A stretch of 64,000 nt of DNA, taken from positions 68,255 through 132,254 of the forward strand of contig DASRMR010000008.1 of assembly GCA_035647815.1 (NCBI GenBank). The letters are read 5' to 3'. Below are positions 25,515 to 34,247 of the stretch, in pieces. This DNA comes from JAAYRQ01 sp035647815 (GTDB taxonomy: Bacteria; Bacillota; Syntrophomonadia; Syntrophomonadales; Syntrophomonadaceae). The translations under genes and the position numbers were made by a program. Position 1 is the stretch's first letter, and every line of letters starts with the position of its first letter. The notes below the pieces were generated by a model that saw nothing but the letters and a program-made list of their open reading frames with translations, searched no databases and was not told the origin of the DNA.

Positions 25515-25730
25515 TCATTCTTGGGCAGAAGGTTCTTCCTCTTCCTCTTCCTCTTCCTTATTTCGCTTAGCTTTTCTTTTTTCTAATTTAGCCTGCTTTT
25601 TTTCTTCTTTAGTTGCTAAAGCTTTTTCTTCTACTGCATGTGTGGCCTGCCATAAAAGAAGATAGAAAAGTCCTTTTATTAAGTAAAAAATTAATGTTAA
25701 TATAATAAGAGTTTTTAGAACATTTTCCAT
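25515..25730 (-). CDS. Small membrane protein with charged, poly-Glu tail, function unknown
   Basis: The 71-residue protein has one membrane helix (LKTLIILTLIFYLIKGLFYLL), then a Lys/Glu-rich helix and eight consecutive glutamates before PSAQE. The start is taken at ATG 25730, with GGGG six bases upstream; a GTG four codons earlier is possible. The glutamate run is encoded by nearly four copies of a TTCCTC hexamer (plus-strand reading). In Bacillus this position holds the DUF1146 gene ywzB, but this protein has one helix rather than two and does not look like it. Confidence 0.6.
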   Translation of the reverse strand: MENVLKTLIILTLIFYLIKGLFYLLLWQATHAVEEKALATKEEKKQAKLEKRKAKRNKEEEEEEEEPSAQE

Positions 25731-25800
25731 ATGCCACCCCACTATCCCCCCGTGAATACTATCACCTATTTCTTATAGTATAACATTTTTAGATAGTAGA

Positions 25801-25833
25801 AAAGCCGGAAAGACTTTTTGTCTTTCCGGCTTT
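25801..25833. terminator. Terminator of the ATP synthase operon
   Basis: AAAGCCGGAAAGAC (25801-25814) and GTCTTTCCGGCTTT (25820-25833) form a 14-pair GC-rich stem with a TTTTT loop, five bases after the atpC stop. Confidence 0.9.
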
Positions 25834-25838
25834 ATTTA

Positions 25839-26255
25839 TTATTGGTTTGTGAAATCCACCGTCTTTATTCTGGCCATAGCTCTTTGAAGTGACAGTTGGG
25901 CACGTAAAAAGTTTACATTTTCATCCCGCTCAGCTAAACGTTTTTCCGCCCTTTCCTTCGACTCCTTAGCCCGAAGAACATCAATTTCCTCCCCGGTTTC
26001 CGCTGTCTCAGCAAGTATTCTTGCCGTATTATCTACAACTTCCATAAAGCCTCCACCTAAAGCCATAAATTTTTGGTTTCCACTATCATCTCTATAACGC
26101 ATAACACCTATGTCAAGCGCCGCAACTAGTGGAGCATGATTATATAATACTCCCAGTTCACCTTCGATAGCAGGAACAACAACAAACTCGGCTTCATCTT
26201 TTAAAAGAATCTGTTCAGGGGTTACTACTTCCAACATGAAAGCTTTTTCCGACAT
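25839..26255 (-). CDS. atpC: ATP synthase epsilon subunit
   Basis: The 138-residue subunit of the F1 central stalk has the N-terminal beta-sandwich (EVVTPEQILLKDEAEFVVVPAIEGELGVLYNHAPLVAAL) and the C-terminal two-helix inhibitory hairpin (RAKESKERAEKRLAER). It is the last gene of the operon, three bases after atpD, and is followed at once by a terminator. Confidence 0.96.
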   Translation of the reverse strand: MSEKAFMLEVVTPEQILLKDEAEFVVVPAIEGELGVLYNHAPLVAALDIGVMRYRDDSGNQKFMALGGGFMEVVDNTARILAETAETGEEIDVLRAKESKERAEKRLAERDENVNFLRAQLSLQRAMARIKTVDFTNQ

Positions 26256-26258
26256 AGA

Positions 26259-27683
26259 TTACCCCTCCAGTCTCTTAGCTTTAGCCAGTGCTGTATCCAT
26301 ATTCCCGACCATTAGAAATGCTTCCTCCGATACATCATCATATTTACCAGTCAAAAGTTGTGCGAAAGATTCTACTGTTTCTCCTACAGGAACATAAATA
26401 CCAGCATTCCCAGTAAACTGCTCCGCAACATGGAACGGTTGGGACAAGAATCTTTGAATCTTTCTTGCTCTAGATACTATGAGTTTATCTTCATCAGATA
26501 GTTCATCCATACCTAGAATAGCTATGATATCTTGTAGTTCTGTATATCTCTGTAAAATCTGTTGCACTGCACGAGCTGTATCATAATGCTTATCACCTAT
26601 AATTTGTGGATCTAGAATTCTTGAAGTAGAATCTAGTGGGTCAACTGCTGGATAAATACCCAGTTCTGCAATAGAACGAGATAAAACAGTTGTTGCATCA
26701 AGGTGAGCAAAAGTCGTAGCTGGTGCAGGGTCAGTCAAGTCATCTGCCGGAACATATACTGCTTGTGCCGAGGTTATAGAACCTTTACGGGTAGTAGTAA
26801 TACGCTCTTGAAGTAAACCCATGTCAGTTGCTAATGTAGGTTGATAGCCAACTGCAGAAGGCATACGTCCTAGCAAAGCAGAAACTTCATTACCTGCTTG
26901 TGCAAAACGGAATATATTATCGATAAATAATAACACGTCTTGCCCGCCGACATCCCTAAAATATTCAGCTACTGTTAGACCTGTTAAAGCTACTCGCAAA
27001 CGTGCACCAGGTGGTTCATTCATCTGCCCAAAAATAAGAGAACATCTGTCTATAACACCTGATTCGGTCATTTCCATCCATAAATCGTTACCTTCACGAG
27101 TACGTTCACCAACACCGGTAAATACTGAATATCCGCCATGTTCATAAGCTATATTTCTTATGAGTTCCATAATAATAACAGTTTTTCCAACTCCTGCTCC
27201 TCCGAATAGCCCAATTTTACCGCCTCTAGCATATGGGCAAATTAAGTCCGTAACTTTTATTCCTGTTTCGAGCATTTCAGTTGCAGGCATTTGGTCAACT
27301 AATTCGGGTGGCTTACGATGAATTTGCCAACGTTCTTCAGATTCTATTGGCCCTGCTTCATCGACTGGCTCACCGAGTACATTCATTATTCTACCTAACG
27401 TCTTATCACCAACTGGAACAGTTATAGAAGCAGTAGTATTAGTTGCTATCATGCCTCTTGTAAGTCCATCAGTAGGTTGCAAAGCAACACACCTAACGGT
27501 ATCGTTTCCAAGTAGCTGCATAGCTTCGAGAGCAACACTACTTCCTGTTTCAGTTTTTACATCTTGGTCTTCTGAATTTATAACTATAGCATTCATTAGA
27601 TCAGGTAACTCCCCAGGGTTAAAGCGGATGTCAACTACCGCACCTATAACCTGGGTTACCTTTCCATATGTTACATTCGCCAT
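26259..27683 (-). CDS. atpD: ATP synthase beta subunit
   Basis: This 474-residue catalytic F1 subunit has the P-loop GGAGVGKTV near residue 159, the catalytic glutamate in GERTREGND, the ALLGRMPSAVGYQPTL signature and a DELSDED version of the DELSEED loop. It is three bases from atpG and four from atpC. Nothing is unusual. Confidence 0.98.
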   Translation of the reverse strand: MANVTYGKVTQVIGAVVDIRFNPGELPDLMNAIVINSEDQDVKTETGSSVALEAMQLLGNDTVRCVALQPTDGLTRGMIATNTTASITVPVGDKTLGRIMNVLGEPVDEAGPIESEERWQIHRKPPELVDQMPATEMLETGIKVTDLICPYARGGKIGLFGGAGVGKTVIIMELIRNIAYEHGGYSVFTGVGERTREGNDLWMEMTESGVIDRCSLIFGQMNEPPGARLRVALTGLTVAEYFRDVGGQDVLLFIDNIFRFAQAGNEVSALLGRMPSAVGYQPTLATDMGLLQERITTTRKGSITSAQAVYVPADDLTDPAPATTFAHLDATTVLSRSIAELGIYPAVDPLDSTSRILDPQIIGDKHYDTARAVQQILQRYTELQDIIAILGMDELSDEDKLIVSRARKIQRFLSQPFHVAEQFTGNAGIYVPVGETVESFAQLLTGKYDDVSEEAFLMVGNMDTALAKAKRLEG

Positions 27684-27686
27684 CCT

Positions 27687-28577
27687 CTACTTTCCTCCTT
27701 TACTGAGAGCTTCAGCACCACCAACAATATCTAAGATTTCTTCCGTAATTGCCGCTTGTCTAACTCGATTCATTATCATAGTTAGATCTTCGATAATTTC
27801 GGTAGCATTTTCCGTAGCATTGCTCATAGCTGTCATTCTAGCGCCAAATTCACTAGCTTTACCTTCTAACATCGAATGGTAAATCTGACTACCTATATAT
27901 CTTGGTATTAGGGTCAGTAAAATTTCCTCTGCACTAGGTTCATAAATATAATCTACAAAGTGCTCTTCCTCTTCCGTTTCCGTTTCTGAATCTGGAGGTT
28001 CAACTGGCAATATCTTAACTTTAGTAGGGATTTGACTAATAACATTTACAAAGCGTGCATATACTATATGAACTTCATCGAGTTCTTCATTTTCATAGGC
28101 ATTTATAATATATTGGGCAATTTCCTTAGCATCTGCATAACTAATATCATCACCAAGATTAATAAATTCAGCATCTACACTGCCACGTTTGCTAAAGAAA
28201 TCTCTAGCCTTTCTCCCCACAGTTATTATGCTATTTTCGATATCGCGAGTATCTTCTTCCATAGCTATTACAGCCTCACGAATAATATGGCTATTGTAAG
28301 CTCCACAAAGCCCTTTATCAGAAGTTATTATAATATATCCGACTTTATATATTTCTTCCCTTTTATCTAATAATGGGTGTTGTACATCATAAGCTACACC
28401 AGCCAGTCTAGTTAAAGTATCTTGCAATGTCTCTGTATAAGGCCTTGACACCTCAGCACTATTCTGAGCTCGGCGCAACTTAGAAGCTGCGACCATTTTC
28501 ATAGCTCTAGTAATCTGCTGAGTATTTGTTACACTGCGTATTCTTCGTTTGTAATCTCTTACACCTGCTCCTGCCAT
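27687..28577 (-). CDS. atpG: ATP synthase gamma subunit
   Basis: The 296-residue rotor subunit has the N-terminal coiled helix (DYKRRIRSVTNTQQITRAMKMVAASKLRRAQ) and the C-terminal helix with MTAMSNATENATEIIEDL, which line the alpha-beta cavity. The central Rossmann-like part carries an acidic insert (ETETEEEEHF). An AGGTGG ribosome site precedes the ATG. It lies between atpA and atpD as usual. Confidence 0.96.
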   Translation of the reverse strand: MAGAGVRDYKRRIRSVTNTQQITRAMKMVAASKLRRAQNSAEVSRPYTETLQDTLTRLAGVAYDVQHPLLDKREEIYKVGYIIITSDKGLCGAYNSHIIREAVIAMEEDTRDIENSIITVGRKARDFFSKRGSVDAEFINLGDDISYADAKEIAQYIINAYENEELDEVHIVYARFVNVISQIPTKVKILPVEPPDSETETEEEEHFVDYIYEPSAEEILLTLIPRYIGSQIYHSMLEGKASEFGARMTAMSNATENATEIIEDLTMIMNRVRQAAITEEILDIVGGAEALSKGGK

Positions 28578-28591
28578 TAAAAATTCACCAC

Positions 28592-30106
28592 CTAAATCGT
28601 GAAAGTGGACTTAAATTCAACTATTGCAGTAGTTAGTTTCTGCTCTAAATCCCCCTCTATTTTAGTACCCTCTTTAATATTTTCTAAAATTTCAGGATAA
28701 GTACTGCGCATAAACATTAGGTAATCAACTTCGAATTCGCCCACTTTGTCGTTGGGCAGATCATCCAGATATCCATTAACACCTGCATATAATGCTACTA
28801 CTTGCTCTTCTACAGGCATCGGTTGATACTGACCTTGTTTTAGTGATTCTGTTACTCTTTCACCTCTAGTAAGTCTAGCTAATGTCGCTCTATCTAAATC
28901 AGATCCAAATTGAGCAAAGGCTGCTAGCTCACGATACTGTGCCAAGTCTAAACGTAATTGTCCAGCAACTGATTTCATGGCCTTAGTCTGAGCATCGCCA
29001 CCAACACGGCTAACTGATAATCCAGCATTAATTGCTGGACGTTGTCCTGCATTAAACAGCTCTGTTTCTAGATAAATCTGACCATCCGTAATAGATATAA
29101 CATTAGTAGGAATATAAGCTGATACGTCTCCAGCTTGAGTTTCGATAATCGGTAGTGCTGTTATTGAACCACCACCATGAGCGTCACTAAGCTTACAAGC
29201 TCTTTCTAGTAATCTAGAATGGAGATAGAAAACGTCACCTGGATACGCTTCACGTCCTGGAGGACGACGAAGTAGCAAGGACATTTCGCGATATGCTACC
29301 GCATGTTTGGAAAGATCATCATAAATTATTAAAACATCTGCTGATTCACTTTCCATAAATTCCTCTGCCATAGCTACACCTGCATAAGGACTTATATATA
29401 ATAATGGTGCAGGTTCTGAAGCTGTTGCAGCTACTATAATTGTATAATCCATAGCCTCTTCTTCTTCTAATTTAGATGCTATTGCCGCAATAGTAGATTG
29501 CTTTTGACCTATACCTACATAAATACAGATCATGTCTTTTTCAAATTTTTGGTTAATAATAGCATCAATCGCAATAGCAGTTTTACCCGTCTGGCGGTCA
29601 CCAATGATTAATTCACGTTGTCCTCTTCCAATCGGTACCATTGAATCGATAGCTTTTAACCCAGTCTGCATGGGAGTATCAACTGGTGAACGGCTAACAA
29701 CCCCTGGAGCAACACGTTCAATGGGACGAAATGTATCCGTGTTAATCGGACCTTTCCCATCTATCGGTTGACCAAGTGCATTAACAACTCTACCTAACAT
29801 TGCTCTACCTGTAGGTACTTCCGTGATTCTTCCAGTAGCTTTGACTACATCTCCCTCTTTAATATGTGAATACTCACCTAGAAGAACGGCTCCAACATTA
29901 TCTTCTTCTAGGTTTAGAACCATCCCAAACGTTCCACCGGGAAATTCTAATAATTCACCAGCCATGGCACCCTGTAACCCGTACACACGAGCAATACCAT
30001 CACCTAGATATATAACAGAGCCCACATTGCTGACCTCGACCTCGGATTGGTAGCGCTCAATCTGTTCTTTTAAAATCGCACTAATCTCTTCCGGCCTAAT
30101 ACTCAT
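28592..30106 (-). CDS. atpA: ATP synthase alpha subunit
   Basis: The 504-residue regulatory F1 subunit has the P-loop GDRQTGKTAI near residue 169, the SISRP-type stretch PAINAGLSVSRVGG, and the arginine finger in the same region. Length is standard. It is 25 bases from atpH and 14 from atpG. Confidence 0.98.
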   Translation of the reverse strand: MSIRPEEISAILKEQIERYQSEVEVSNVGSVIYLGDGIARVYGLQGAMAGELLEFPGGTFGMVLNLEEDNVGAVLLGEYSHIKEGDVVKATGRITEVPTGRAMLGRVVNALGQPIDGKGPINTDTFRPIERVAPGVVSRSPVDTPMQTGLKAIDSMVPIGRGQRELIIGDRQTGKTAIAIDAIINQKFEKDMICIYVGIGQKQSTIAAIASKLEEEEAMDYTIIVAATASEPAPLLYISPYAGVAMAEEFMESESADVLIIYDDLSKHAVAYREMSLLLRRPPGREAYPGDVFYLHSRLLERACKLSDAHGGGSITALPIIETQAGDVSAYIPTNVISITDGQIYLETELFNAGQRPAINAGLSVSRVGGDAQTKAMKSVAGQLRLDLAQYRELAAFAQFGSDLDRATLARLTRGERVTESLKQGQYQPMPVEEQVVALYAGVNGYLDDLPNDKVGEFEVDYLMFMRSTYPEILENIKEGTKIEGDLEQKLTTAIVEFKSTFTI

Positions 30107-30131
30107 TTTATGTGCTCACCCCTATCAATGA

Positions 30132-30680
30132 TTAACTTATCTTAGCTTCTTTCAGCTGTGTTTTTAGCATCTCTAGTTTTTTAGCAACGGTGGCGTCTAT
30201 TATCTGGTCACCGATCCTAATTTTTATCCCTCCGATGAGTAAGGGATCAATCGTCTGTTTCAGTTGCACTATTTTACCAGTTGAAATTGATAGCTTTTCT
30301 ACCAAGTCTTGCACTGCATCTTCCGGTACCTCTTGTGCCGAAATCAGTTCAGCTTTGGAGATATTGTGATAGATATCAGTTAATTCTTGATATTCTTCAA
30401 CGATAAAATCTAAATATGCTTCGCGTCTCTTGTCAATTATCATGTGCAAAAAGTTCAGCGTCATTACTGATATATTATCTGCGAATATTTTGCTGATAAC
30501 TTCTTTTTTGGCATCGACAGGAATAAGAAAATGGTCCATATATTCCCTCAAATTTTCCATTTCCTCAATAGTTTTTACTACTAATTCTAATTCCTGTTGG
30601 TATTCGTCAATCTTGTTATGCTCCTCGGCAATGTTATAAAATGCTTCCGCATAACGCATAGCGACACTCTTATTTAACAT
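30132..30680 (-). CDS. atpH: ATP synthase delta subunit
   Basis: The 182-residue peripheral-stalk subunit has the N-terminal helical bundle (VAMRYAEAFYNIAEEH) and the C-terminal signature DPLLIGGIKIRIGDQIIDATV. It overlaps the end of atpF by seven bases, which suggests coupled translation of the two stalk partners. Confidence 0.95.
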   Translation of the reverse strand: MLNKSVAMRYAEAFYNIAEEHNKIDEYQQELELVVKTIEEMENLREYMDHFLIPVDAKKEVISKIFADNISVMTLNFLHMIIDKRREAYLDFIVEEYQELTDIYHNISKAELISAQEVPEDAVQDLVEKLSISTGKIVQLKQTIDPLLIGGIKIRIGDQIIDATVAKKLEMLKTQLKEAKIS

Positions 30681-31291
30681 AATAAATCGCCTGCCTCATT
30701 AACAAATTCACTTACCATCTGTCTATGATCATCTTCTGTAATAACTCTATTTAAGAGCTTTTCTGCAGCCATTATTGCTAGGCTAACAGCAGTATCTTGA
30801 ATTTCTACTTTTGCCTGCTCCGTGGCAGACTCAATTTCAGCAACAGCCTTACTTTTAACTTTTGTAGCTTCCTCTTTCGCCTGACTAATAATCGCTGTTT
30901 TTGCATCCTCTGCGGCTTTACTAGCACGAACCACAATCTCTTGAGCCTCTTTACGAGAGTCAGTTAGGTTAGCATGAGCTTCCTGCCTCATCTGATCTAC
31001 TTCTACCCTTACATCCTCTGCATGTTTTAAAGAACTTTCGATTGTAGTAGTACGTTCTTCCAAAATGTTATTAACCGGTCCGAATCCAAATTTATATAAT
31101 AGGGCTAACAGTAAGAAAAAGTTAACTGCTGTCCAGCCAATTACATAAATATTTCCGAACCTAGGTGTTGCACCTGAAGGCGAAGTTATCGGTGTACCTC
31201 CACCAGCCGCCATGCAAAAGGTTGCAAATCCCATTAGCATAAGCACGGTCAAAAGGAGAACTGACAAATGAAACCTTTTGTTCCTCTTCAC
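30674..31291 (-). CDS. atpF: ATP synthase b subunit with extended, signal-like N-terminus
   Basis: Subunit b is the membrane-anchored stator arm. The canonical part starts around residue 46 (FGNIYVIGWTAVNFFLLLALLYKFGFGPVNNIL) and continues as a long Ala/Glu/Lys-rich coiled coil. In front lies an unusual 45-residue extension: a basic start, a hydrophobic core (LSVLLLTVLMLMGFATFCMAA) and a Gly/Pro/Ser linker. This looks like a cleavable signal sequence or a second membrane helix. The start is GTG with GGAGG ten bases upstream. Total length is 205, against about 160-170 in most Firmicutes. Confidence 0.93.
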   Translation of the reverse strand: MKRNKRFHLSVLLLTVLMLMGFATFCMAAGGGTPITSPSGATPRFGNIYVIGWTAVNFFLLLALLYKFGFGPVNNILEERTTTIESSLKHAEDVRVEVDQMRQEAHANLTDSRKEAQEIVVRASKAAEDAKTAIISQAKEEATKVKSKAVAEIESATEQAKVEIQDTAVSLAIMAAEKLLNRVITEDDHRQMVSEFVNEAGDLLC

Positions 31292-31403
31292 GGATGTGCT
31301 ACCTCCAATCTTAAAGCAAATAATATTTGGGGCGATAAGATTTGTAGATAATTGTCAATAAAGTCACCTACCGCCCACAAATTAGGAACTATAAAATACA
31401 TCT

Positions 31404-31619
31404 TTAGATCTTACCAACTAACATAAATGCAATTAACAGACCGTAAATGGTCAATGTTTCAATAAAAGCGAAGGTTATAAATAAAAGAGTTCTTACATCT
31501 CCTCCGACTTCAGGCTGTCTGGCAATGGCTTCGATAGCCTTACCACCAACAAGACCCATTCCAACACCACCGCCGAGACCTGCTATAGATACGGCTAAAC
31601 CTGCTCCTAATGCTACCAT
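31404..31619 (-). CDS. atpE: ATP synthase c subunit (proteolipid)
   Basis: The start is ATG 31619 (71 residues), because AAAGGAGGGGG lies immediately upstream inside a longer reading. The two-helix hairpin has the polar loop ARQPE (residues 33-37) and the ion-carrying glutamate E54 in FIETLTIYG. The position that holds Gln in sodium-binding c-rings (GxGQG) is Met21 in GVGMG, although Thr55 and Tyr59 are present. This points to protons as the coupling ion. A 112-base gap separates it from atpF. Confidence 0.95.
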   Translation of the reverse strand: MVALGAGLAVSIAGLGGGVGMGLVGGKAIEAIARQPEVGGDVRTLLFITFAFIETLTIYGLLIAFMLVGKI

Positions 31620-31708
31620 TATTCCCCCTCCTTTCACTCTAATTATCTGACAATGCTTTTATTAAAACATTGTGCCTTTAAAATTTTGTGTCCAAAAATT
31701 AAGATTAA

Positions 31709-32389
31709 CTATAAATCATCAGTTGCATGAGCTATATAACTGGCTGATAGAATAGTAAAGACTACTGCTTGAATAGCTCCTAATAATACGCTTAACCCCA
31801 TTAGCAACGAAGGAATTAGGAATGGTACCAAGAACAACATATAAGCAATAACCATTTCCTCACCAAATATATTACCGAATAAACGGACGGTGAGGGATAA
31901 CGGCTGGGTCACTTGTTCAAGTAGATTGAATGGAAGCATTACTGGCATCGGACTAATGAAGCCTTTAAAATATCCTCCCCCATGTTCCATTACTCCGGCG
32001 ACATGAACTGTAAAGAATGTGATAAGTGCTAAGGTCATAGTAACATTCCAGTTGCTTGTAGGTGCTTGGAAACCTTTAATATGGCCTGCACCTGGAACTA
32101 AACCACTATAGTTACTTATTATTATGAATAGAAAAAAAGTAGTGAGTAGAGGAGCCCACTTTTTTGCAACATGTTCCTTCTCCATAAGTGATGTAAAGAA
32201 ATCATATGTCCAAACTACTGCTAACTCAAAGGCATTTTGCAAGCCCCGAGGCACTTTTTGCATCTTTCGTGTGGAGAAATATGCAAGTGAAGCGATTAAA
32301 GCAATGATTACCCATTCGGTCAATATTAAATGATCAACCGGTACTGGTCCAATATTAAAAAGCACACCATCCCACATACCAAATATCAT
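31709..32389 (-). CDS. atpB: ATP synthase a subunit
   Basis: The 226-residue membrane subunit provides the ion half-channels. It has five to six helices, the essential arginine in LTVRLFGNIFGEEMV, and a C-terminal VFTILSASYIAHATDD. Length is typical. A GGGGGGG ribosome site precedes the ATG. No separate large AtpI gene is seen upstream, only the short AtpZ-like gene. Confidence 0.96.
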   Translation of the reverse strand: MIFGMWDGVLFNIGPVPVDHLILTEWVIIALIASLAYFSTRKMQKVPRGLQNAFELAVVWTYDFFTSLMEKEHVAKKWAPLLTTFFLFIIISNYSGLVPGAGHIKGFQAPTSNWNVTMTLALITFFTVHVAGVMEHGGGYFKGFISPMPVMLPFNLLEQVTQPLSLTVRLFGNIFGEEMVIAYMLFLVPFLIPSLLMGLSVLLGAIQAVVFTILSASYIAHATDDL

Positions 32390-32510
32390 CTTTTTCCCCC
32401 CCTTCTAAGTGATATTTATCGATCTTCCAATCTTCGTAGTTTTTTTAGACCACGTGAAAAATCACAAACCAAAGTCAGGCCATACTAACTTTGGATGATC
32501 TCAAGATTAA

Positions 32511-32777
32511 TTATTCATTTGCATCATTTTTTTCATTGTTTTTCTTCTCAATTCTTTTGTCAAAAGAATTGGCATTAAGTCTATCCCACATAATTTTAAT
32601 ACCCGTACCAGATCCCAGCAAAATCCCCAGAATAGTAAGCCATGGGTCAGTTGCAAATTTGCCATCTAACCACCAGCCTGCCAAACCAGAAAAGCCTATA
32701 GCCGCAGCAATAGTGGTTACCATGTTGATAGCATCAGCTAATGGTTTTACCCAATTGTTTTTTTGCCGAGTCATCAT
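32511..32777 (-). CDS. AtpZ/AtpI family protein
   Basis: The 88-residue protein has two membrane helices (residues 14-38 and 44-66, including GLAGWWLDGKFATDPWLTILGILLGSGTGI), the AtpZ pattern, then a charged tail. Family members start ATP synthase operons and have been linked to c-ring assembly or magnesium/calcium handling. It is the first gene of the operon. Its upstream spacer (32778-32911) should hold the operon promoter, but I see no convincing hexamers. Confidence 0.85.
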   Translation of the reverse strand: MMTRQKNNWVKPLADAINMVTTIAAAIGFSGLAGWWLDGKFATDPWLTILGILLGSGTGIKIMWDRLNANSFDKRIEKKNNEKNDANE

Positions 32778-32911
32778 CTACCACCTTTAAAGTTTATATT
32801 GAGTAAATATTTATCCCTAACACCATATTCGTCATATAAAAGTAAAATCCTTTTTATAAAACTGCGAATTTAATAATCGCTCATGCGTGAATTGTCCGAC
32901 TATTCAGGTTA

Positions 32912-33241
32912 TTATATGTGTTTATTATTTATAATAGATAAGTAGCCTTTAGTTTCCAGCTTTTCACAATGTTCACTAAGCATTTCATCAATATTAACCC
33001 CATATTGCTCTTCCATAACGAACATCATAGTAACAGCTGTTTGGGCAACATCTAACAATTCCCTAGCTATTTCCTTAACTACAATATTCTCATCCATAAT
33101 AATACTTTCCCCGCTCAGACCCCTGAACTTCCCTATCACCTGAGCTAGTTCCCCCGCCTCCTCCATTAACTTTAAAGCAGTTGACTCTAAAGTCGGATTA
33201 AGTTGATTAAGTCTAGGTAGAGATAATGTTTTGACATGCAT
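32912..33241 (-). CDS. MazG-like nucleotide pyrophosphohydrolase
   Basis: The 109-residue all-alpha protein has the metal-binding pattern LMEEAGELAQ (ExxE) around residue 29 and RELLDVAQTAVTM (ExxD) around residue 61, as in MazG-type house-cleaning nucleotide hydrolases. The substrate is unknown. It follows the dCMP deaminase gene by 27 bases, which suggests a shared role in dNTP pool control. An AAGGAG ribosome site is present. Confidence 0.82.
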   Translation of the reverse strand: MHVKTLSLPRLNQLNPTLESTALKLMEEAGELAQVIGKFRGLSGESIIMDENIVVKEIARELLDVAQTAVTMMFVMEEQYGVNIDEMLSEHCEKLETKGYLSIINNKHI

Positions 33242-33268
33242 ATAAATTCTCCTTAACTAATAACGATC

Positions 33269-33730
33269 TTATTTTCTTTCTTTAAAGACTAAGTCAATAC
33301 CTGCCTCTTTTAATAAATCTAATGCTAGTTCATCATGAAAATCACCATGGTGAACAATTTTGATTATCCCGGCATTTATAATCATCCGAGCACATATTAT
33401 ACAAGGTTGGTTAGTGCAATATATTACTGCTCCTTCAGTTGCTACTCCATAAAAAGCCGCATTTATGATAGCATTCTGTTCGGCGTGAACACCTCGACAC
33501 AATTCATAACGCTGTCCAGAAGGAATCCCTTCCTTCGCCCGTAGGCATCCTGTTTCAGAGCAATGTTTCAAACCACGGGGTGCACCATTATAACCAGTAG
33601 CTATTATCCTTTGATCACGAACTAAAACTGCTCCTACTTGTCTCCGCAAACAAGTAGAACGACTTGCGACTAGTACAGCTAATTGCAAAAAATATTCATC
33701 CCAGCTTGGTCTTTGATTAAATACTGCCAT
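33269..33730 (-). CDS. comEB: dCMP deaminase (ComEB family)
   Basis: The 153-residue zinc enzyme deaminates dCMP to dUMP, the substrate of ThyX. It has the HAE motif in VHAEQNAIINA and the PCxxC motif in NQPCIICARMI, which together bind zinc. An extra Cys/His set between residues 45 and 70 (HCSETGCLRA) is typical of dCMP deaminases. It lies eight bases from rpiB. Confidence 0.92.
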   Translation of the reverse strand: MAVFNQRPSWDEYFLQLAVLVASRSTCLRRQVGAVLVRDQRIIATGYNGAPRGLKHCSETGCLRAKEGIPSGQRYELCRGVHAEQNAIINAAFYGVATEGAVIYCTNQPCIICARMIINAGIIKIVHHGDFHDELALDLLKEAGIDLVFKERK

Positions 33731-33738
33731 AATCTACC

Positions 33739-34191
33739 TTACCTTCTATCCCTATGTTTTTCTTCTAGCGCGATTATTTTTTCCACTCTTTTCAGATGTC
33801 TACCTGCTTGGAAATCACTTTTAACAAAGGCTCTTACAATTTCCACTGCTAAGGCACCACCTGTAACTCTAGCACCAAGTGCAACAATATTAGCATCATT
33901 ATGTTCTCTAGCCATTTGAGCCGTATAAATATTCTGGCATAATGCTGCCCTTATACCTATAATTTTATTGGCAGCTATTGAAATACCGATACCTGTTCCA
34001 CATATAAGCACACCTAAAATATTCTGCTTTAATACTTCGGTTGTTACCTGCTCAGCAATATCCGGATAATCTACTGAATCTGTAGTATCAACACCGCAAT
34101 TAATTACTTCATAACCTTCCTCTGTGAGCATTTCCATTATCTCTAACTTAAGTGCTACTCCTGCATGATCATTGCCAATAGCTATCTTCAT
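33739..34191 (-). CDS. rpiB: Ribose-5-phosphate isomerase B
   Basis: The 150-residue enzyme interconverts ribose 5-phosphate and ribulose 5-phosphate. It has GNDHAG at the N-terminus, the catalytic cysteine in ICGTGIGISIAANK and HNDANIVALGAR. GAGGTGA lies five bases before the ATG at 34191; a TTG one codon earlier is less well placed. It sits beside the tyrosine phosphatase gene, as in B. subtilis ywlE-ywlF. Confidence 0.95.
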   Translation of the reverse strand: MKIAIGNDHAGVALKLEIMEMLTEEGYEVINCGVDTTDSVDYPDIAEQVTTEVLKQNILGVLICGTGIGISIAANKIIGIRAALCQNIYTAQMAREHNDANIVALGARVTGGALAVEIVRAFVKSDFQAGRHLKRVEKIIALEEKHRDRR

Positions 34192-34247
34192 CAATTCACC
34201 TCATCAAGTGGCATAGAAAATGTTGTTGCTATCTATTTCACGATTTT

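Noticed and set aside
27451..27882. 143-codon plus-strand reading opposite atpD/atpG
   Set aside because: It spans the junction of two certain ATP synthase genes and has no ribosome site or recognisable motif.
32778..32911. Promoter of the ATP synthase operon
   Set aside because: Several AT-rich hexamers occur, but no pair with correct spacing is convincing, so none is listed.
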